This document shows, piece by piece, positions 9,633 through 17,749 of a DNA stretch of 64,000 nucleotides. This DNA comes from Variovorax atrisoli 110B (GTDB lineage: Bacteria; Pseudomonadota; Gammaproteobacteria; Burkholderiales; Burkholderiaceae_C): contig NZ_KB907463.1 in the NCBI RefSeq assembly GCF_000382045.1, forward strand, positions 1 through 64,000, read 5' to 3'. The translations under genes and the position numbers were made by a program. The notes beneath the pieces were generated by a model, which was given only the letters and a program-made list of their open reading frames with translations, did not search any database and was not told the DNA's origin. The stretch's first letter is position 1. The number at the start of each line of letters is the position of its first letter.

Positions 9633-10805
9633 ATGATCCCGCGCCCGGCAGCCGTCGTCGCTCCCCTCGCGCTGCTGTGCGCCACGCTCGCGCACGCCCA
9701 GCTCGACTGCGAGCTCAACGGCCACGGCGTGAACCCCGACAACGGCAGCAGCATCGCGGGCAAGACCGGCCTGCTGCGCTGCAAGGACCGCACGAGCGGC
9801 GAGCTGCAGCGCGAATCGCAGATACAGAACGGCGTGGCGATGGGCCTCGTGCGCATCTACGAGAAGGGCCGGCTCGCCAAGGAGCAGAGCGTCAACGCCA
9901 AGGGCAACCTGCAGGGCCGCGCGCGCGAGTTCTCCCCCACCGGCCGCGTGCTGCGCGACGCCACCTACGACGACGGCCAGGAGCGCGGCCTGGTGCGCAG
10001 CTTCTACCCCGACGGCAAGCTGCGGCGAGCGATCTTCTATCCCACCTCCGACACCGGCGGCGGCAGCGAGCGCGCCTCGGTCGAGTTCACCGAGCACGGC
10101 CAGCTCTCGGCCCTGCGCTGCGCCGACGCGCCCACGCTGGCGCCGGTGGTCGACGACGCCAGGCTCTGCGGCTTCTCGGGCACAGGCCCGTCGCAGGTCG
10201 ACCTGTTCGACGCGCGCGGCATCCTGCGCTCGCGCCTGTCGTTCGTGTCGGGCAAGCGGGTGCGGGCGCAGAGCTTCTACGACAACGGCAAGCCCTCGTC
10301 GCTCGACGAGACCGTGGGCAACCAGCGCACCGAGCAGAGCTTTTCATCGGAAGGCATCAAGCGCCGCGAGACCGCCTTCCTGCTGGTGGAACGCACGAGC
10401 ATCCGCGTGCGCGAGCAGGCCTTCTCCGAGAAGGGGACGCTGGTGCGCGACCAGCGCTGGAACAGCGCGGGCGAACCCATCGTCGACGACGCCTACTACC
10501 TCAACGGCCAGCCGCGCAGCAAGTCGGCCTACAGCGGCAGCGGCGACGCGCGCAGCGTCGAGATCACCGAGTTCTACGACAGCGGCCAGCGCGCCGCGCA
10601 GGGCCGCTACGAGATCCAGGGCCGGAACCGGCAGATCCCGGTCGGCACCCACCAGCGCTTCAGCGAGAAGGGCACGCTTCTGGCCGAGTCGAGCTTCGAC
10701 GCCAAGGGCCGCGTCACGCGCGAGCGCGTCTGGGACGAGAACGGCGACCTGCAGCGCGACGACGAAGTCTTCGAAGACGGCTCGCGCAAGGCATATACAA
10801 GGTAA
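9633..10805 (+). CDS. Secreted MORN-type repeat protein (YwqK-like)
   Basis: 390 residues with a signal peptide ending at AHAQ. The mature protein is a series of about 20-25-residue repeats such as GLVRSFYPDGKLRRA, SFYDNGKPSS, YYLNGQPRSKS and EFYDSGQRAAQGRYE, the (G)xxxxYxxG(Q/K)xxxE pattern of MORN_2/YwqK-like proteins. Such repeats form stacked beta hairpins. YwqK is annotated as an antitoxin in Bacillus, but the fold recurs in many secreted proteins of unknown role, so no toxin partner should be assumed. Two cysteines (LDC, LLRC) near the N terminus could form a disulphide. It follows the glyoxalase-fold gene by 4 bp, which suggests one transcript. Confidence 0.8.
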   Translation: MIPRPAAVVAPLALLCATLAHAQLDCELNGHGVNPDNGSSIAGKTGLLRCKDRTSGELQRESQIQNGVAMGLVRIYEKGRLAKEQSVNAKGNLQGRAREFSPTGRVLRDATYDDGQERGLVRSFYPDGKLRRAIFYPTSDTGGGSERASVEFTEHGQLSALRCADAPTLAPVVDDARLCGFSGTGPSQVDLFDARGILRSRLSFVSGKRVRAQSFYDNGKPSSLDETVGNQRTEQSFSSEGIKRRETAFLLVERTSIRVREQAFSEKGTLVRDQRWNSAGEPIVDDAYYLNGQPRSKSAYSGSGDARSVEITEFYDSGQRAAQGRYEIQGRNRQIPVGTHQRFSEKGTLLAESSFDAKGRVTRERVWDENGDLQRDDEVFEDGSRKAYTR

Positions 10806-10806
10806 C

Positions 10807-10898
10807 GCCCCCAGGCTCCGCGCACTTCGTGTCGCTCCTCCACCCCCTACCGGGGGCAACACCTGCGGCCCGGCCAAGCCGGTTCCGCGGTGTTTCGC
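10807..10898 (+). repeat. Dispersed intergenic repeat, copy 1
   Basis: Begins CCCCCAGGCTCCGCGCACTT and ends with GGTTCCGCGGTGTTTCGCG. The same element recurs at 59590-59683 in the same orientation and at 61748-61838 inverted. The ends are well conserved and the middle varies. It contains an internal near-palindrome around GCGGCCCGGCCAAGCCGG. It fills the spacer between a rightward and a leftward gene that converge. Confidence 0.7.
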
Positions 10899-10927
10899 GA
10901 AAAGAGAAGAGCTGCTCCTTGGCGAGC

Positions 10928-11902
10928 TCAGTCCAGCTTGATTCCTGCCTGCTTGATGATCGGGCCCCAGCGCTTCGACTCGGCGCGCGACAGCGCCGCG
11001 AACTGGGCCGGCGTGCCCGGCATCGCCTCCATGCCGAAGTCGTCGAAGCGCTTCTGCACGGCCGGCGTGCCGAAGGCCTTGTTCAGGTCGCCGTTGAGCT
11101 TGCTGACCACCGCCGCCGGCAGGTTGGCCGGGCCCAGGATGCCCTGGAACGCGAACACCTCCGTGTTGGGCACGCCCACCTCGGCCAGCGTCGGCACGTT
11201 GGGCAGCGGCTTGCTGCGCGCGCCCGAGCCGATGGCCAGCACGCGCACCTTGTTGGTCTGCATGATCGGCAGGCCCGAGGCCAGGTCGAGGAACATGCAG
11301 GGCACCTGGCCGCCCATCACGTCGGCCATGGCCGGCGCGGCGCCGCGGTACGGGATGTGGGTGATGAAGGTGCCGGTGCGCACCTTGAACATCTCCATGG
11401 CCAGGTGGTGCGGCGAGCCGTTGCCCGGCGAGGCGTAGTTGACCTTGCCGGGGTTGGCCTTCACGTAGGCGAGGAACTCCTTGAAGTCCTTCGCAGGGAA
11501 GTCGGGATGCACCACCAGGGCCAGCGGGAACTTGCCGATGGCGCCGATGTAGGTGAAGTCTTTCTCGGGGCTGAAGGGCAGCTTGCTGAACAGGTGCTCG
11601 TTGAAGGCCAGCACCGCGTTGTCGGCCGACAGGATCGTGCAGCCGTCGGGCTTGCTCTTGGCGACGATGTCGGCGCCGATGTTGGTCGAGGCGCCGGGGC
11701 GGTTGTCCACCACGATCTGCTGGCCCAGCGTCTGGCGCATCGCCTCGGCCAGCACGCGCGCGATCACGTCGGTGCCGCCGCCCGCCGGATAGGGCACGAC
11801 CCACTTGATGAGCTGTGCGGGGTACTCCTGCGCGCGGGCGAAGGGCGATGCGGCCATTGCGGCGCCGGAGGCGAGCGTGGCGAGAAGGGTGCGGCGATCC
11901 AT
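10928..11902 (-). CDS. Bug-family tripartite tricarboxylate transporter receptor
   Basis: 324 residues with a Tat-like or Sec signal (MDRRTLLATLASGAAMAAS, cleavage near ARA). The family hallmarks are present: IKWVVPYPAGGGTD near the N terminus, VVDNRPGAS, and THIPYRGAAPAMADVMGGQ. Bug (TctC) proteins are periplasmic solute receptors, very expanded in Burkholderiales, binding carboxylates or aromatic acids. No TctA/TctB membrane genes are nearby, which is common for orphan Bug proteins. It lies 46 bp after the DUF2783 gene and, with the FAD monooxygenase, forms a three-gene minus-strand run, so the ligand is probably the monooxygenase substrate or a relative. Confidence 0.9.
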   Translation of the reverse strand: MDRRTLLATLASGAAMAASPFARAQEYPAQLIKWVVPYPAGGGTDVIARVLAEAMRQTLGQQIVVDNRPGASTNIGADIVAKSKPDGCTILSADNAVLAFNEHLFSKLPFSPEKDFTYIGAIGKFPLALVVHPDFPAKDFKEFLAYVKANPGKVNYASPGNGSPHHLAMEMFKVRTGTFITHIPYRGAAPAMADVMGGQVPCMFLDLASGLPIMQTNKVRVLAIGSGARSKPLPNVPTLAEVGVPNTEVFAFQGILGPANLPAAVVSKLNGDLNKAFGTPAVQKRFDDFGMEAMPGTPAQFAALSRAESKRWGPIIKQAGIKLD

Positions 11903-11948
11903 GGAATCAGTCTCCAATCTGCTGGTTGTATGTATGTCGTTCCGGAAA

Positions 11949-12170
11949 TCAGGAAGCGGACAGCGATGGTACGGGCAGAGCCCACAGCGCGTCGGCCAGT
12001 GCGGTGCGGCAGCGCGCCTCGTCGCCGACCTGCTCGAACAGCAGCAGCGCGAGCCGCGCGAGGAACAGCGATTCCCGCTCGGCACCGGCTTCGGTGATGG
12101 CGCGCGCGCATTCGGCATAGAGGCGGTCGCGGGCGTCGGGTTGGAGCTGCGGTGTGGTCGTCGTCGTCAT
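11949..12170 (-). CDS. DUF2783 small protein
   Basis: 73 residues, acidic to neutral and mostly helical by composition (RDRLYAECARAITEAG, LARLALLLFEQVGD). This matches DUF2783, a short protein regularly encoded directly after flavoprotein monooxygenases in proteobacteria. Its ATG overlaps the stop of the monooxygenase (ATGA, 4 bp), a sign of translational coupling and possibly of physical partnership. There is no signal peptide or membrane segment, so it should be cytoplasmic. Its function is not established; a stabilising or regulatory subunit of the hydroxylase is my inference from the strict coupling. Confidence 0.78.
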   Translation of the reverse strand: MTTTTTPQLQPDARDRLYAECARAITEAGAERESLFLARLALLLFEQVGDEARCRTALADALWALPVPSLSAS

Positions 12171-13918
12171 GCGGAAATCTCCCGGGCCGCGCGGGCCAGT
12201 GCGGGTTGCAGGGCGCCGGCGGGCAGGCGATGCCAGCGCGCGGCCACGTGGCCGTCGGGGCGCAGCAGGTAGACCGCGCCGTCCCTTGCGCCGAGCGCGT
12301 CGAACACGGCGGGCGATGCTTGCGCGTCGGCGCCGTCGACGCCCGGGCTCGCGACGCTGCGCACGACGAAGGGCAGCGCGCCCTTGCGAGCCCGTTCGAT
12401 GTCGGCGGCAGGCAGCGCGACGAGGTCGGGCCGCAGCACCAGCAGCGTGAAGGTGGGCGCGATCCAGTCGGTGAGATGGCCGCGCTCGAGCTGCTGCTCG
12501 GGCATCGCCTCGCCCGGCAACGGGCCGGCGGGCAGCGCATCTCCCTCGCTCGACAGCGGCGATGCGGCATAGCGCACCGCCTGCGTCTGGCGCGGGTTGA
12601 TGAGTTGCGCGATGCCGCGATGCGCCTCCGAAAGCGACAGCGCCGCCTCGCGCAGCAGGTCGAATCCGCGCGAGGGCGGCGACATGAACTCGGTGCTGCG
12701 CATCGCGTTCTCGGCGTTGACGTGGAAGGCCTCGATGCGCTCCTGCGAGTACGAATCGAGCAGCGCCGCGCCGGACAGCCCCTTCGCGACGAAGGCCAGC
12801 TTCCATGCGAGGTTGTCCGCGTCGTCGAAGCCGGAGTTGAGCCCGCGCACGCCGAAGATCGGCATGGCATGCGCCGCGTTGCCCGCGAACACGACACGGC
12901 CGTGGCGGTAGCTCTCAAGCGTCATCGCGCCGGCGCGATAGACCGAGGTCCACACCGTCTTCCACGGCAGATGGCCTTCGCCGATGGCGTCGAGGTGACG
13001 CTGCACGAACTCGGCGACGGCTGCCGGCTGCAATGCCTCCTCGGTGCTCTGGCCGGGACGCAGCTGGTAGTCGATGCGCCAGATGTCGTCGGGCTGCCGG
13101 TGCATGAGCACGGTCGAGCCGGGGTTCCAGGGCGGGTCGAACCAGGCGCGGCGCTCGGTGGGGTGGCCGCTCTTGAGCTCGATGTCGATGATCACGTAGC
13201 GGCCTTCGTAGCCCGTGCCTTCGAGCGCGAGTCCCATCTGCTTGCGCACGAAGCTCTGGCCGCCGTCGCAGGCCGCGAGCCACCGGCCGCGCAGGCGGTA
13301 GGCGCCTTCGGCGTTGCGCACGTCGAGCGTCACGCCTTCGTCGTCCTGCGAAAGGCCGGTGAGCTCGGTGCCCCAGCGGATGTCGACGAGCCCCGGCGTG
13401 CGCTCGTTGCGGCGCAGGATCTCCTCCAGCAGGTAGTGCTCGGCGTAGTACTGCTCGAGGTTGATCATCGGCGGCAGCTTCTGCCGCTCATCGTGCGGCA
13501 TCTCGAAGCGGAACACCTCGGCGGTCTTGTAGAAGCTGCGCCCGCCGGTCCAGGGCAGGCCCTTGTCCATGAAGGCGCTCAGCACGCCGAGCCGCTCCAT
13601 GATCTCCAGGCTGCGCCGCGAGATGCAGGCCGCCCGGCTGCCGACGCACACGGTGTCGTCGGCTTCGAGGATCACGCTGCGCACGCCGTGGTTCGCGAGC
13701 CCCAGCGCGAGCGCCATGCCGACCGGGCCGCCGCCCGCGATCACCACCGGATGGCTGGCGGCTTCGACGCCGTCGGGGCCGAGTTCGGGCGTGCGCGGGT
13801 CGTAGCGCGTGTAGTGGAAGGCGCCGACCGAAGGCGGCAATCCGGCATCGGCGCCGGGCTTCGGCGGCACGGGGCCGCTGGCAGCATCGCCCAGGGTGGC
13901 AGCGGGGGAGTTCGTCAT
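12167..13918 (-). CDS. FAD-dependent aromatic-type monooxygenase
   Basis: 583 residues of the group A flavoprotein hydroxylase family (PHBH/MhpA-like). Visible motifs are the dinucleotide fold VVIAGGGPVGMALALGL with the acidic end ILEADD (about 58-90), the second FAD/NAD site LAACDGGQSFVRKQMG, and the FAD-ribityl GD motif region VFAGNAAHAMPIFGVRGLNSG (shown in part as AGNAAHAMPIFG). A C-terminal thioredoxin-like dimer domain follows. Such enzymes hydroxylate phenolic rings with NAD(P)H and O2. An extra N-terminal stretch of about 50 residues precedes the FAD fold. It heads the run with DUF2783 and the Bug receptor and is divergent from a LuxR-type regulator. With the FAH-family hydrolase nearby it suggests an aromatic-acid pathway; the substrate is unknown. 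Confidence 0.88.
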   Translation of the reverse strand: MTNSPAATLGDAASGPVPPKPGADAGLPPSVGAFHYTRYDPRTPELGPDGVEAASHPVVIAGGGPVGMALALGLANHGVRSVILEADDTVCVGSRAACISRRSLEIMERLGVLSAFMDKGLPWTGGRSFYKTAEVFRFEMPHDERQKLPPMINLEQYYAEHYLLEEILRRNERTPGLVDIRWGTELTGLSQDDEGVTLDVRNAEGAYRLRGRWLAACDGGQSFVRKQMGLALEGTGYEGRYVIIDIELKSGHPTERRAWFDPPWNPGSTVLMHRQPDDIWRIDYQLRPGQSTEEALQPAAVAEFVQRHLDAIGEGHLPWKTVWTSVYRAGAMTLESYRHGRVVFAGNAAHAMPIFGVRGLNSGFDDADNLAWKLAFVAKGLSGAALLDSYSQERIEAFHVNAENAMRSTEFMSPPSRGFDLLREAALSLSEAHRGIAQLINPRQTQAVRYAASPLSSEGDALPAGPLPGEAMPEQQLERGHLTDWIAPTFTLLVLRPDLVALPAADIERARKGALPFVVRSVASPGVDGADAQASPAVFDALGARDGAVYLLRPDGHVAARWHRLPAGALQPALARAAREISA

Positions 13919-13960
13919 GCGGCGGGATTGTCCCGATGCGCGACGAGCGGCAATGTCATA

Positions 13961-13974
13961 ACTTCGTACGAGGT
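13961..13974. promoter_or_regulatory. Imperfect palindrome between divergent monooxygenase and LuxR genes
   Basis: ACTTCGTACGAGGT has a perfect TCGTACGA core and one mismatched outer pair. It is in the 110-bp space between the divergent start codons (13918 and 14029), where an operator for the LuxR-type protein would be expected. Function is inferred from position only. Confidence 0.3.
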
Positions 13975-14028
13975 GTTTACCCGCATGCGCGCCCTCTTCG
14001 TCTTCCCTTTCTTCCTCCGTCCCCGGCC

Positions 14029-14811
14029 ATGAGACGCTGGCGCATCCAACCTTCCGAGGACGCCGCGCTGGCCGCTGCAGTGGTCGGCGACGTGCTCTCG
14101 GGCGTGGGCACGCCGCTGCTCGCGACCAGCTACCTCAAGGCCATGCAGCGCGTGATGCCGGTGACCTTCTGCACCGTGTTCGTGGTCGATGCGGCCGGGC
14201 GCATCGAGCTGGTGTCGGCCGCCAGCAGCTACGGCAGCACGGCGGAGCGCACATCGGAACGCTACGTGGCGCAGCGCTTCGACCTGCTCGACCCGAACAT
14301 GGCCTGGCTCGCAGCGCGCAAGCTGCCCGGGCGCGCACAGCTGTGGATGGGCCACCAGCGTGCCGACGAGGTGGCCGACCCGGTGTACCGCGCCGCCTGC
14401 TATGGCGACGTGGGCATCCGCGAGCGCGCGTCGGTGCTGTTGCTGCAGCCCACGGGGCAGCGGGTGGCGGTGAGCTTCTATCGCAGCTTGGCGCAGCCGG
14501 AGTTCGGCACGGCCGACTTCGCGCTCATCGAGGCCCATGCCACGCTGCTGGCCGATGCCACCGCGGCGCATGGCCGCAGCGCGGTCGGCGCCCGCAAGGC
14601 GGTGGAACCCGCCCTCGCCGAACGGCTGCTGCGCCTGAGCCTGCGCGAGCGCGAGGTCATCGGCCACCTGATGGCCGGCCGCACCGCCAAGGAGGCGGCG
14701 CGCGAGATCGGCGTGGAGCTGACGACCGTGCGCACCCACCAGTACCGGGCGTTCCGGCGGCTGGGGATACGGTCGCAGAAGGAGCTGCTGCGCGGCGCGG
14801 GGCCGCACTGA
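14029..14811 (+). CDS. LuxR-family transcriptional regulator
   Basis: 260 residues from the ATG at 14029. An N-terminal sensory region (about 1-185) includes a GAF/autoinducer-like stretch with VTFCTVFVVDAAGRIEL and ends near the linker KAVEPALAERLL. The C-terminal LuxR helix-turn-helix reads LSLREREVIGHLMAGRTAKE and continues AREIGVELTTVRTHQYRAFR. Its divergent position points to control of the FAD monooxygenase run, and it converges with the FAH-family gene 10 bp downstream. I did not recognise the conserved acyl-homoserine-lactone pocket residues, so it probably senses a metabolite and not a quorum signal. No Shine-Dalgarno is obvious before the ATG. Confidence 0.82.
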   Translation: MRRWRIQPSEDAALAAAVVGDVLSGVGTPLLATSYLKAMQRVMPVTFCTVFVVDAAGRIELVSAASSYGSTAERTSERYVAQRFDLLDPNMAWLAARKLPGRAQLWMGHQRADEVADPVYRAACYGDVGIRERASVLLLQPTGQRVAVSFYRSLAQPEFGTADFALIEAHATLLADATAAHGRSAVGARKAVEPALAERLLRLSLREREVIGHLMAGRTAKEAAREIGVELTTVRTHQYRAFRRLGIRSQKELLRGAGPH

Positions 14812-14821
14812 GCGGGCAGCC

Positions 14822-15919
14822 TCAGTCTTCCGGGGTTTCCTCTTCGACCTGCGGCGCCTCGTCGCCGGCCTGCGGCTTGACGAGCGACACCGGCGCATCC
14901 TTCGGACGGCCCGCGGTGGACACGATCTCCTGGTCGATCGCGCCGAAGATCGATCGCCCGTCCAGCCCCTTCATCTCGATGCGGATAGTGTCGCCGAACT
15001 TCATGAAGTCGGTGTAGGGCTGGCCGGTCTGGATGGTCTCGATGCAGCGCTTCTCGGCGATGCACGAGTAGCCCTTGGGCCACTCCGTCTGGCCGTCCTT
15101 CTTCTCGACGCCCTTGTTGCTCACGGTGCCGCTGCCGACGATGCTGCCGGCACGCACGTTGCGCGTCTTGGCGATGTGGGCGATGAGCTGGCCGAAGTGG
15201 AAGGTCATCTCCGGGCCGGCGTCGCACATGCCGACCTTGCGGCCGTTCCAGCTGCTTTGCAGCGCGAGGTGCACGCGGCCGTGCTGCCAGGCCTCGCCGA
15301 GTTCGTCGAGCGTGACGGCCACGGGGCTGAAGGCGGTGGCGGGCTTGCTCTGGAAGAAGCCGAAGCCCTTGGCCAGCTCGGCCGGGATGAGGTTGCGCAG
15401 GCTCACGTCGTTGGCCAGCATCACGAGGCGGATGCCGTCGAGCGCCTGGTCGGGCGTGGCGCCCATGCGCACGTCACCGGTGATGACGGCGATCTCGGCC
15501 TCGAAGTCGATGCCCATGGCCTCGCTGGGCACGATCACGTCGTCGGTCGGGCCGAGGAAGTCGTCGCTGCCGCCCTGGTACATCAGCGGGTCGGTGTAGA
15601 AGCTCTCGGGCACCTCGGCGTTGCGCGCCTTGCGCACCAGCTCGACGTGGTTGATGTAGGCCGAGCCGTCGGCCCACTGGTAGGCGCGCGGCAGCGGGGC
15701 CATGCACATCGAGGGGTCGAAGGGAAAGGCGTGGCGCGCGCGGCCGGCGTTGAGGTTGGCGTACAGGTCCTGCAGCTGCGGGCTCATGAAGCCCCAGTCG
15801 TCCAGCACCTGCTGCAGCCGGTTGGCGATGCCGGTGGCGTAGTGGGCGAGCGTGAGGTCGCGCGAGACGACGACGAGCTGGCCGTCGCGCGAGCCGTCCT
15901 TCAGGGTGGCGAGTTTCAT
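14822..15919 (-). CDS. Fumarylacetoacetate hydrolase (FAH) family protein
   Basis: 365 residues starting MKLATLKDGS, the usual opening of the FAH-like hydrolases. The metal site region shows DFEAEIAVITGDV (acidic ligands) and LANDVSLRN. Downstream are FQSKPATAFSPVAVTLDEL and GSGTVSNKG, which line the active site. FAH-fold enzymes cleave C-C bonds of diketo acids such as fumarylacetoacetate or fumarylpyruvate, or decarboxylate oxaloacetate-type acids, with Mg2+ or Mn2+. The length exceeds the 230-280 residues of fumarylpyruvate hydrolases and fits the longer beta-proteobacterial group. The acidic C terminus (QVEEETPED) is unusual. Its closeness to the flavin hydroxylase and Bug receptor suggests a role at the end of an aromatic ring-cleavage route. 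Confidence 0.87.
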   Translation of the reverse strand: MKLATLKDGSRDGQLVVVSRDLTLAHYATGIANRLQQVLDDWGFMSPQLQDLYANLNAGRARHAFPFDPSMCMAPLPRAYQWADGSAYINHVELVRKARNAEVPESFYTDPLMYQGGSDDFLGPTDDVIVPSEAMGIDFEAEIAVITGDVRMGATPDQALDGIRLVMLANDVSLRNLIPAELAKGFGFFQSKPATAFSPVAVTLDELGEAWQHGRVHLALQSSWNGRKVGMCDAGPEMTFHFGQLIAHIAKTRNVRAGSIVGSGTVSNKGVEKKDGQTEWPKGYSCIAEKRCIETIQTGQPYTDFMKFGDTIRIEMKGLDGRSIFGAIDQEIVSTAGRPKDAPVSLVKPQAGDEAPQVEEETPED

Positions 15920-16059
15920 GATGCGGTGCGTGCGTGTGGACTGGAGCGGACCGCCGGCACGGACCGGTCGCCGCTCCCACTTAAACTGGTTGAACGGGCG
16001 GCAGTTTACCGAGGTGGTCTTTGGTGAACCTCCGGGCCGGCGCCCCACTCCACATACCG

Positions 16060-17259
16060 ATGCCGACGCTCGTCGCCCCCTCTTCCTCGCCGTCGCTGCC
16101 TCCCGGGTTGCCGGGGCGTCCGTCGTGGCGGGCGCTGATCGGGCTGACGCTGCTGGTGGGGCTGGTCCACCTGCTGCTGCTCGGGCTGGCGCCGATGGCC
16201 ATCGGGCCGGAGCCCTCGCCGCTGGCGAACAAGTTCAGCACGCGCACCATCGTGATCGCGCCGCCGGCCGCCGAGGCGCCCGCACCGGCAGCCGCGCCCG
16301 CAGAAGCGAAGCCCGCGCCGCCACCGAAGCCCAAGCGGCCGCGCGAAGCCTCGGTGCCCAGGCCGAAGCCGGCACCGAAGCCCGCCCCCGCCGAACCCTC
16401 GCCAGAACCTGAGACAGTCGCGACGCCTGCGCCGGAAACGCCCGACCTGACGGCCCAGGCCGCTACCGATTCAGGAGCAGCCGCACCGCCCGAAGCTGCG
16501 GCCAGCGCGCCGGCAGGGGCGACATCGCCTTCCGGCGGCAGCGGAACCGGCACCCAGGCGGCGGCCGGCGGCGAGGCCTCGGGCACCATCGCCGGCACCC
16601 AGGCGATGAAGATCCCCGGCTCGGTCACGCTGGACTTCGAGGCCACCGGCCAATCGGGCGCCTCGCCGCAGCGCGGCGTCTTCGGCGAGCTGGTCTGGCT
16701 GCAGGACGGCACCCGCTACGACGGCCGGCTGACGCTCAAGGCGGTGTTCTTCACGCTGCTCAACTGGCACAGCACCGGGCGCATCGGCCCCTCCGGCCTG
16801 GAGCCGGAGCGGTATTCCGAAAGCCGCAAGTCGGAGGTGGCCTCGCATTTCGTGCGCGACCAGAACCAGATCGTGTTCAGCAACAACGCGCCCCCCGTGC
16901 CGCTGCTGCCCGGCGCGCAGGACCGCATGAGCGTGATGATGCAGCTTGGCGGCCTGCTGGCGGCCAGCCCGCAGCGCTATCCCGCCGGCACCAGGATCTC
17001 GGTGCAGACAGTGGGTACCCGGGACGCCGAAGTCTGGGTCTTCGTGGTCGGCGACGAGGAAAAGCTCAGCCTGCCGGCCGGCGAATTCACCGCCCGCAAG
17101 CTCACGCGCGACCCGCGCAAGTCCTTCGACCGGAAACTGGAACTGTGGCTGGCTCCGGAGTACGGGTATCTACCCGTGCGGATCAGGCAAACCGAGCCCA
17201 ACGGGGACTTCGCTGACGCGCAGTTGCGCAAACCCCTGCCTTCGGGCCCGCCAAATTGA
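16060..17259 (+). CDS. DUF3108 protein with N-terminal membrane anchor and Pro/Ala linker
   Basis: 399 residues from the ATG at 16060; in-frame TTG and GTG codons at 16021 and 16024 are less likely. One membrane helix (ALIGLTLLVGLVHLLLLGLA, about 27-46) is followed by a long Pro/Ala/Glu/Lys linker (about 68-170) like the periplasm-spanning region of TonB. The C-terminal domain (about 190-399) has DUF3108 features: VTLDFEATGQ, LTLKAVFF, PAGTRISVQTVGTRDAEVW and ELWLAPEYGYLPVRIRQTE. DUF3108 proteins are periplasmic with a predicted beta-rich fold and unknown role in the envelope. It is not TonB: the C-terminal TonB box-binding domain is absent. Confidence 0.8.
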   Translation: MPTLVAPSSSPSLPPGLPGRPSWRALIGLTLLVGLVHLLLLGLAPMAIGPEPSPLANKFSTRTIVIAPPAAEAPAPAAAPAEAKPAPPPKPKRPREASVPRPKPAPKPAPAEPSPEPETVATPAPETPDLTAQAATDSGAAAPPEAAASAPAGATSPSGGSGTGTQAAAGGEASGTIAGTQAMKIPGSVTLDFEATGQSGASPQRGVFGELVWLQDGTRYDGRLTLKAVFFTLLNWHSTGRIGPSGLEPERYSESRKSEVASHFVRDQNQIVFSNNAPPVPLLPGAQDRMSVMMQLGGLLAASPQRYPAGTRISVQTVGTRDAEVWVFVVGDEEKLSLPAGEFTARKLTRDPRKSFDRKLELWLAPEYGYLPVRIRQTEPNGDFADAQLRKPLPSGPPN

Positions 17260-17323
17260 GGAGAAAGTCACGCTAACGAAGCGAAAGGAGCCAGGGATAG
17301 GCCAATTAGCCAGTTGGTTTTAC

Positions 17324-17367
17324 AGATAGACAACCTATCTTGAAACTGGCGCGTTGATTGCTATCTA
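17324..17367 (+). promoter_or_regulatory. Promoter with inverted repeat upstream of the DUF3567 gene
   Basis: TTGAAA (17340-17345) and TATCTA (17362-17367) are 16 bp apart, a fair sigma-70 promoter ending 40 bp before the ATG at 17407. A perfect inverted repeat AGATAG-ACAAC-CTATCT (17324-17340) abuts and overlaps the -35 by one base, the position of an operator or of a hairpin ending the preceding transcript. The choice between these is inference. Confidence 0.45.
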
Positions 17368-17406
17368 ACCCCCATGAACGCCATCGACATTCTCACAGGG
17401 CCCGCC

Positions 17407-17685
17407 ATGAACATGCTTTATGACTCGGAGTCTTTCGTCGTCGTCCACGTGCAGCCGAACGAAGGCGAAACGCCCGCACAGCCGAACATGCCGGTCCTGG
17501 AGCGCCACGGCTTCGAGATCGTGGACAAGCGCTCGGGCAAGGAGGTCTACCTCGACGGCTCCTGGGCAGAACTGTTCCAGCAGCAGATCGCCGCCTGGCA
17601 GCTCAACACCCCCACGCAGGAAGAAGTCGAGGACACCCTCGAAGGCTACGCCGAACTGGCGCACACGCCCGTTCTGGTGCACTGA
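17407..17685 (+). CDS. DUF3567 family protein
   Basis: 92 residues from the ATG at 17407 (MNMLYDSESFVVVHV). An in-frame ATG at 17374 would add eleven residues that lack family similarity. The central HGFEIVDKRSGKEVYLDGSW segment and the ending TPTQEEVEDTLEGYAELAHT fit DUF3567, a small cytoplasmic protein family confined largely to Burkholderiales. Its role is unknown. It has its own promoter upstream and a strong terminator 39 bp after the stop, so it is a single-gene unit. Its restricted family range supports the taxonomic call. Confidence 0.82.
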   Translation: MNMLYDSESFVVVHVQPNEGETPAQPNMPVLERHGFEIVDKRSGKEVYLDGSWAELFQQQIAAWQLNTPTQEEVEDTLEGYAELAHTPVLVH

Positions 17686-17724
17686 AGCCGCTTCCAGCCC
17701 GCCAAGCTCCCTTCGGAGCGACAG

Positions 17725-17749
17725 AAAGCGCCCCCGCGGGCGCTTTTTT
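17725..17749 (+). terminator. Rho-independent terminator, probably bidirectional
   Basis: A 9-bp perfect stem AAAGCGCCC / GGGCGCTTT (17725-17733 and 17738-17746) with loop CCGC is followed by six T in total (17744-17749). It ends the DUF3567 unit. The stop codon of the leftward AbrB-type gene begins at 17749, so the hairpin may also end that transcript. Confidence 0.9.

Noticed and set aside
9633-10805. MORN-type protein as the antitoxin of a toxin-antitoxin pair
   Set aside because: The YwqK name suggests it, but the protein is secreted and no small toxin gene is adjacent.
13958-13980. A sequence like a loxP half-site (ATAACTTCGTA)
   Set aside because: Only one half resembles it; the second half and spacer do not. 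It is better read as an imperfect operator palindrome between divergent genes.
16060-17259. DUF3108 protein as TonB
   Set aside because: The membrane helix and Pro-rich linker look like TonB, but the C-terminal domain is DUF3108 and the TonB fold is absent.
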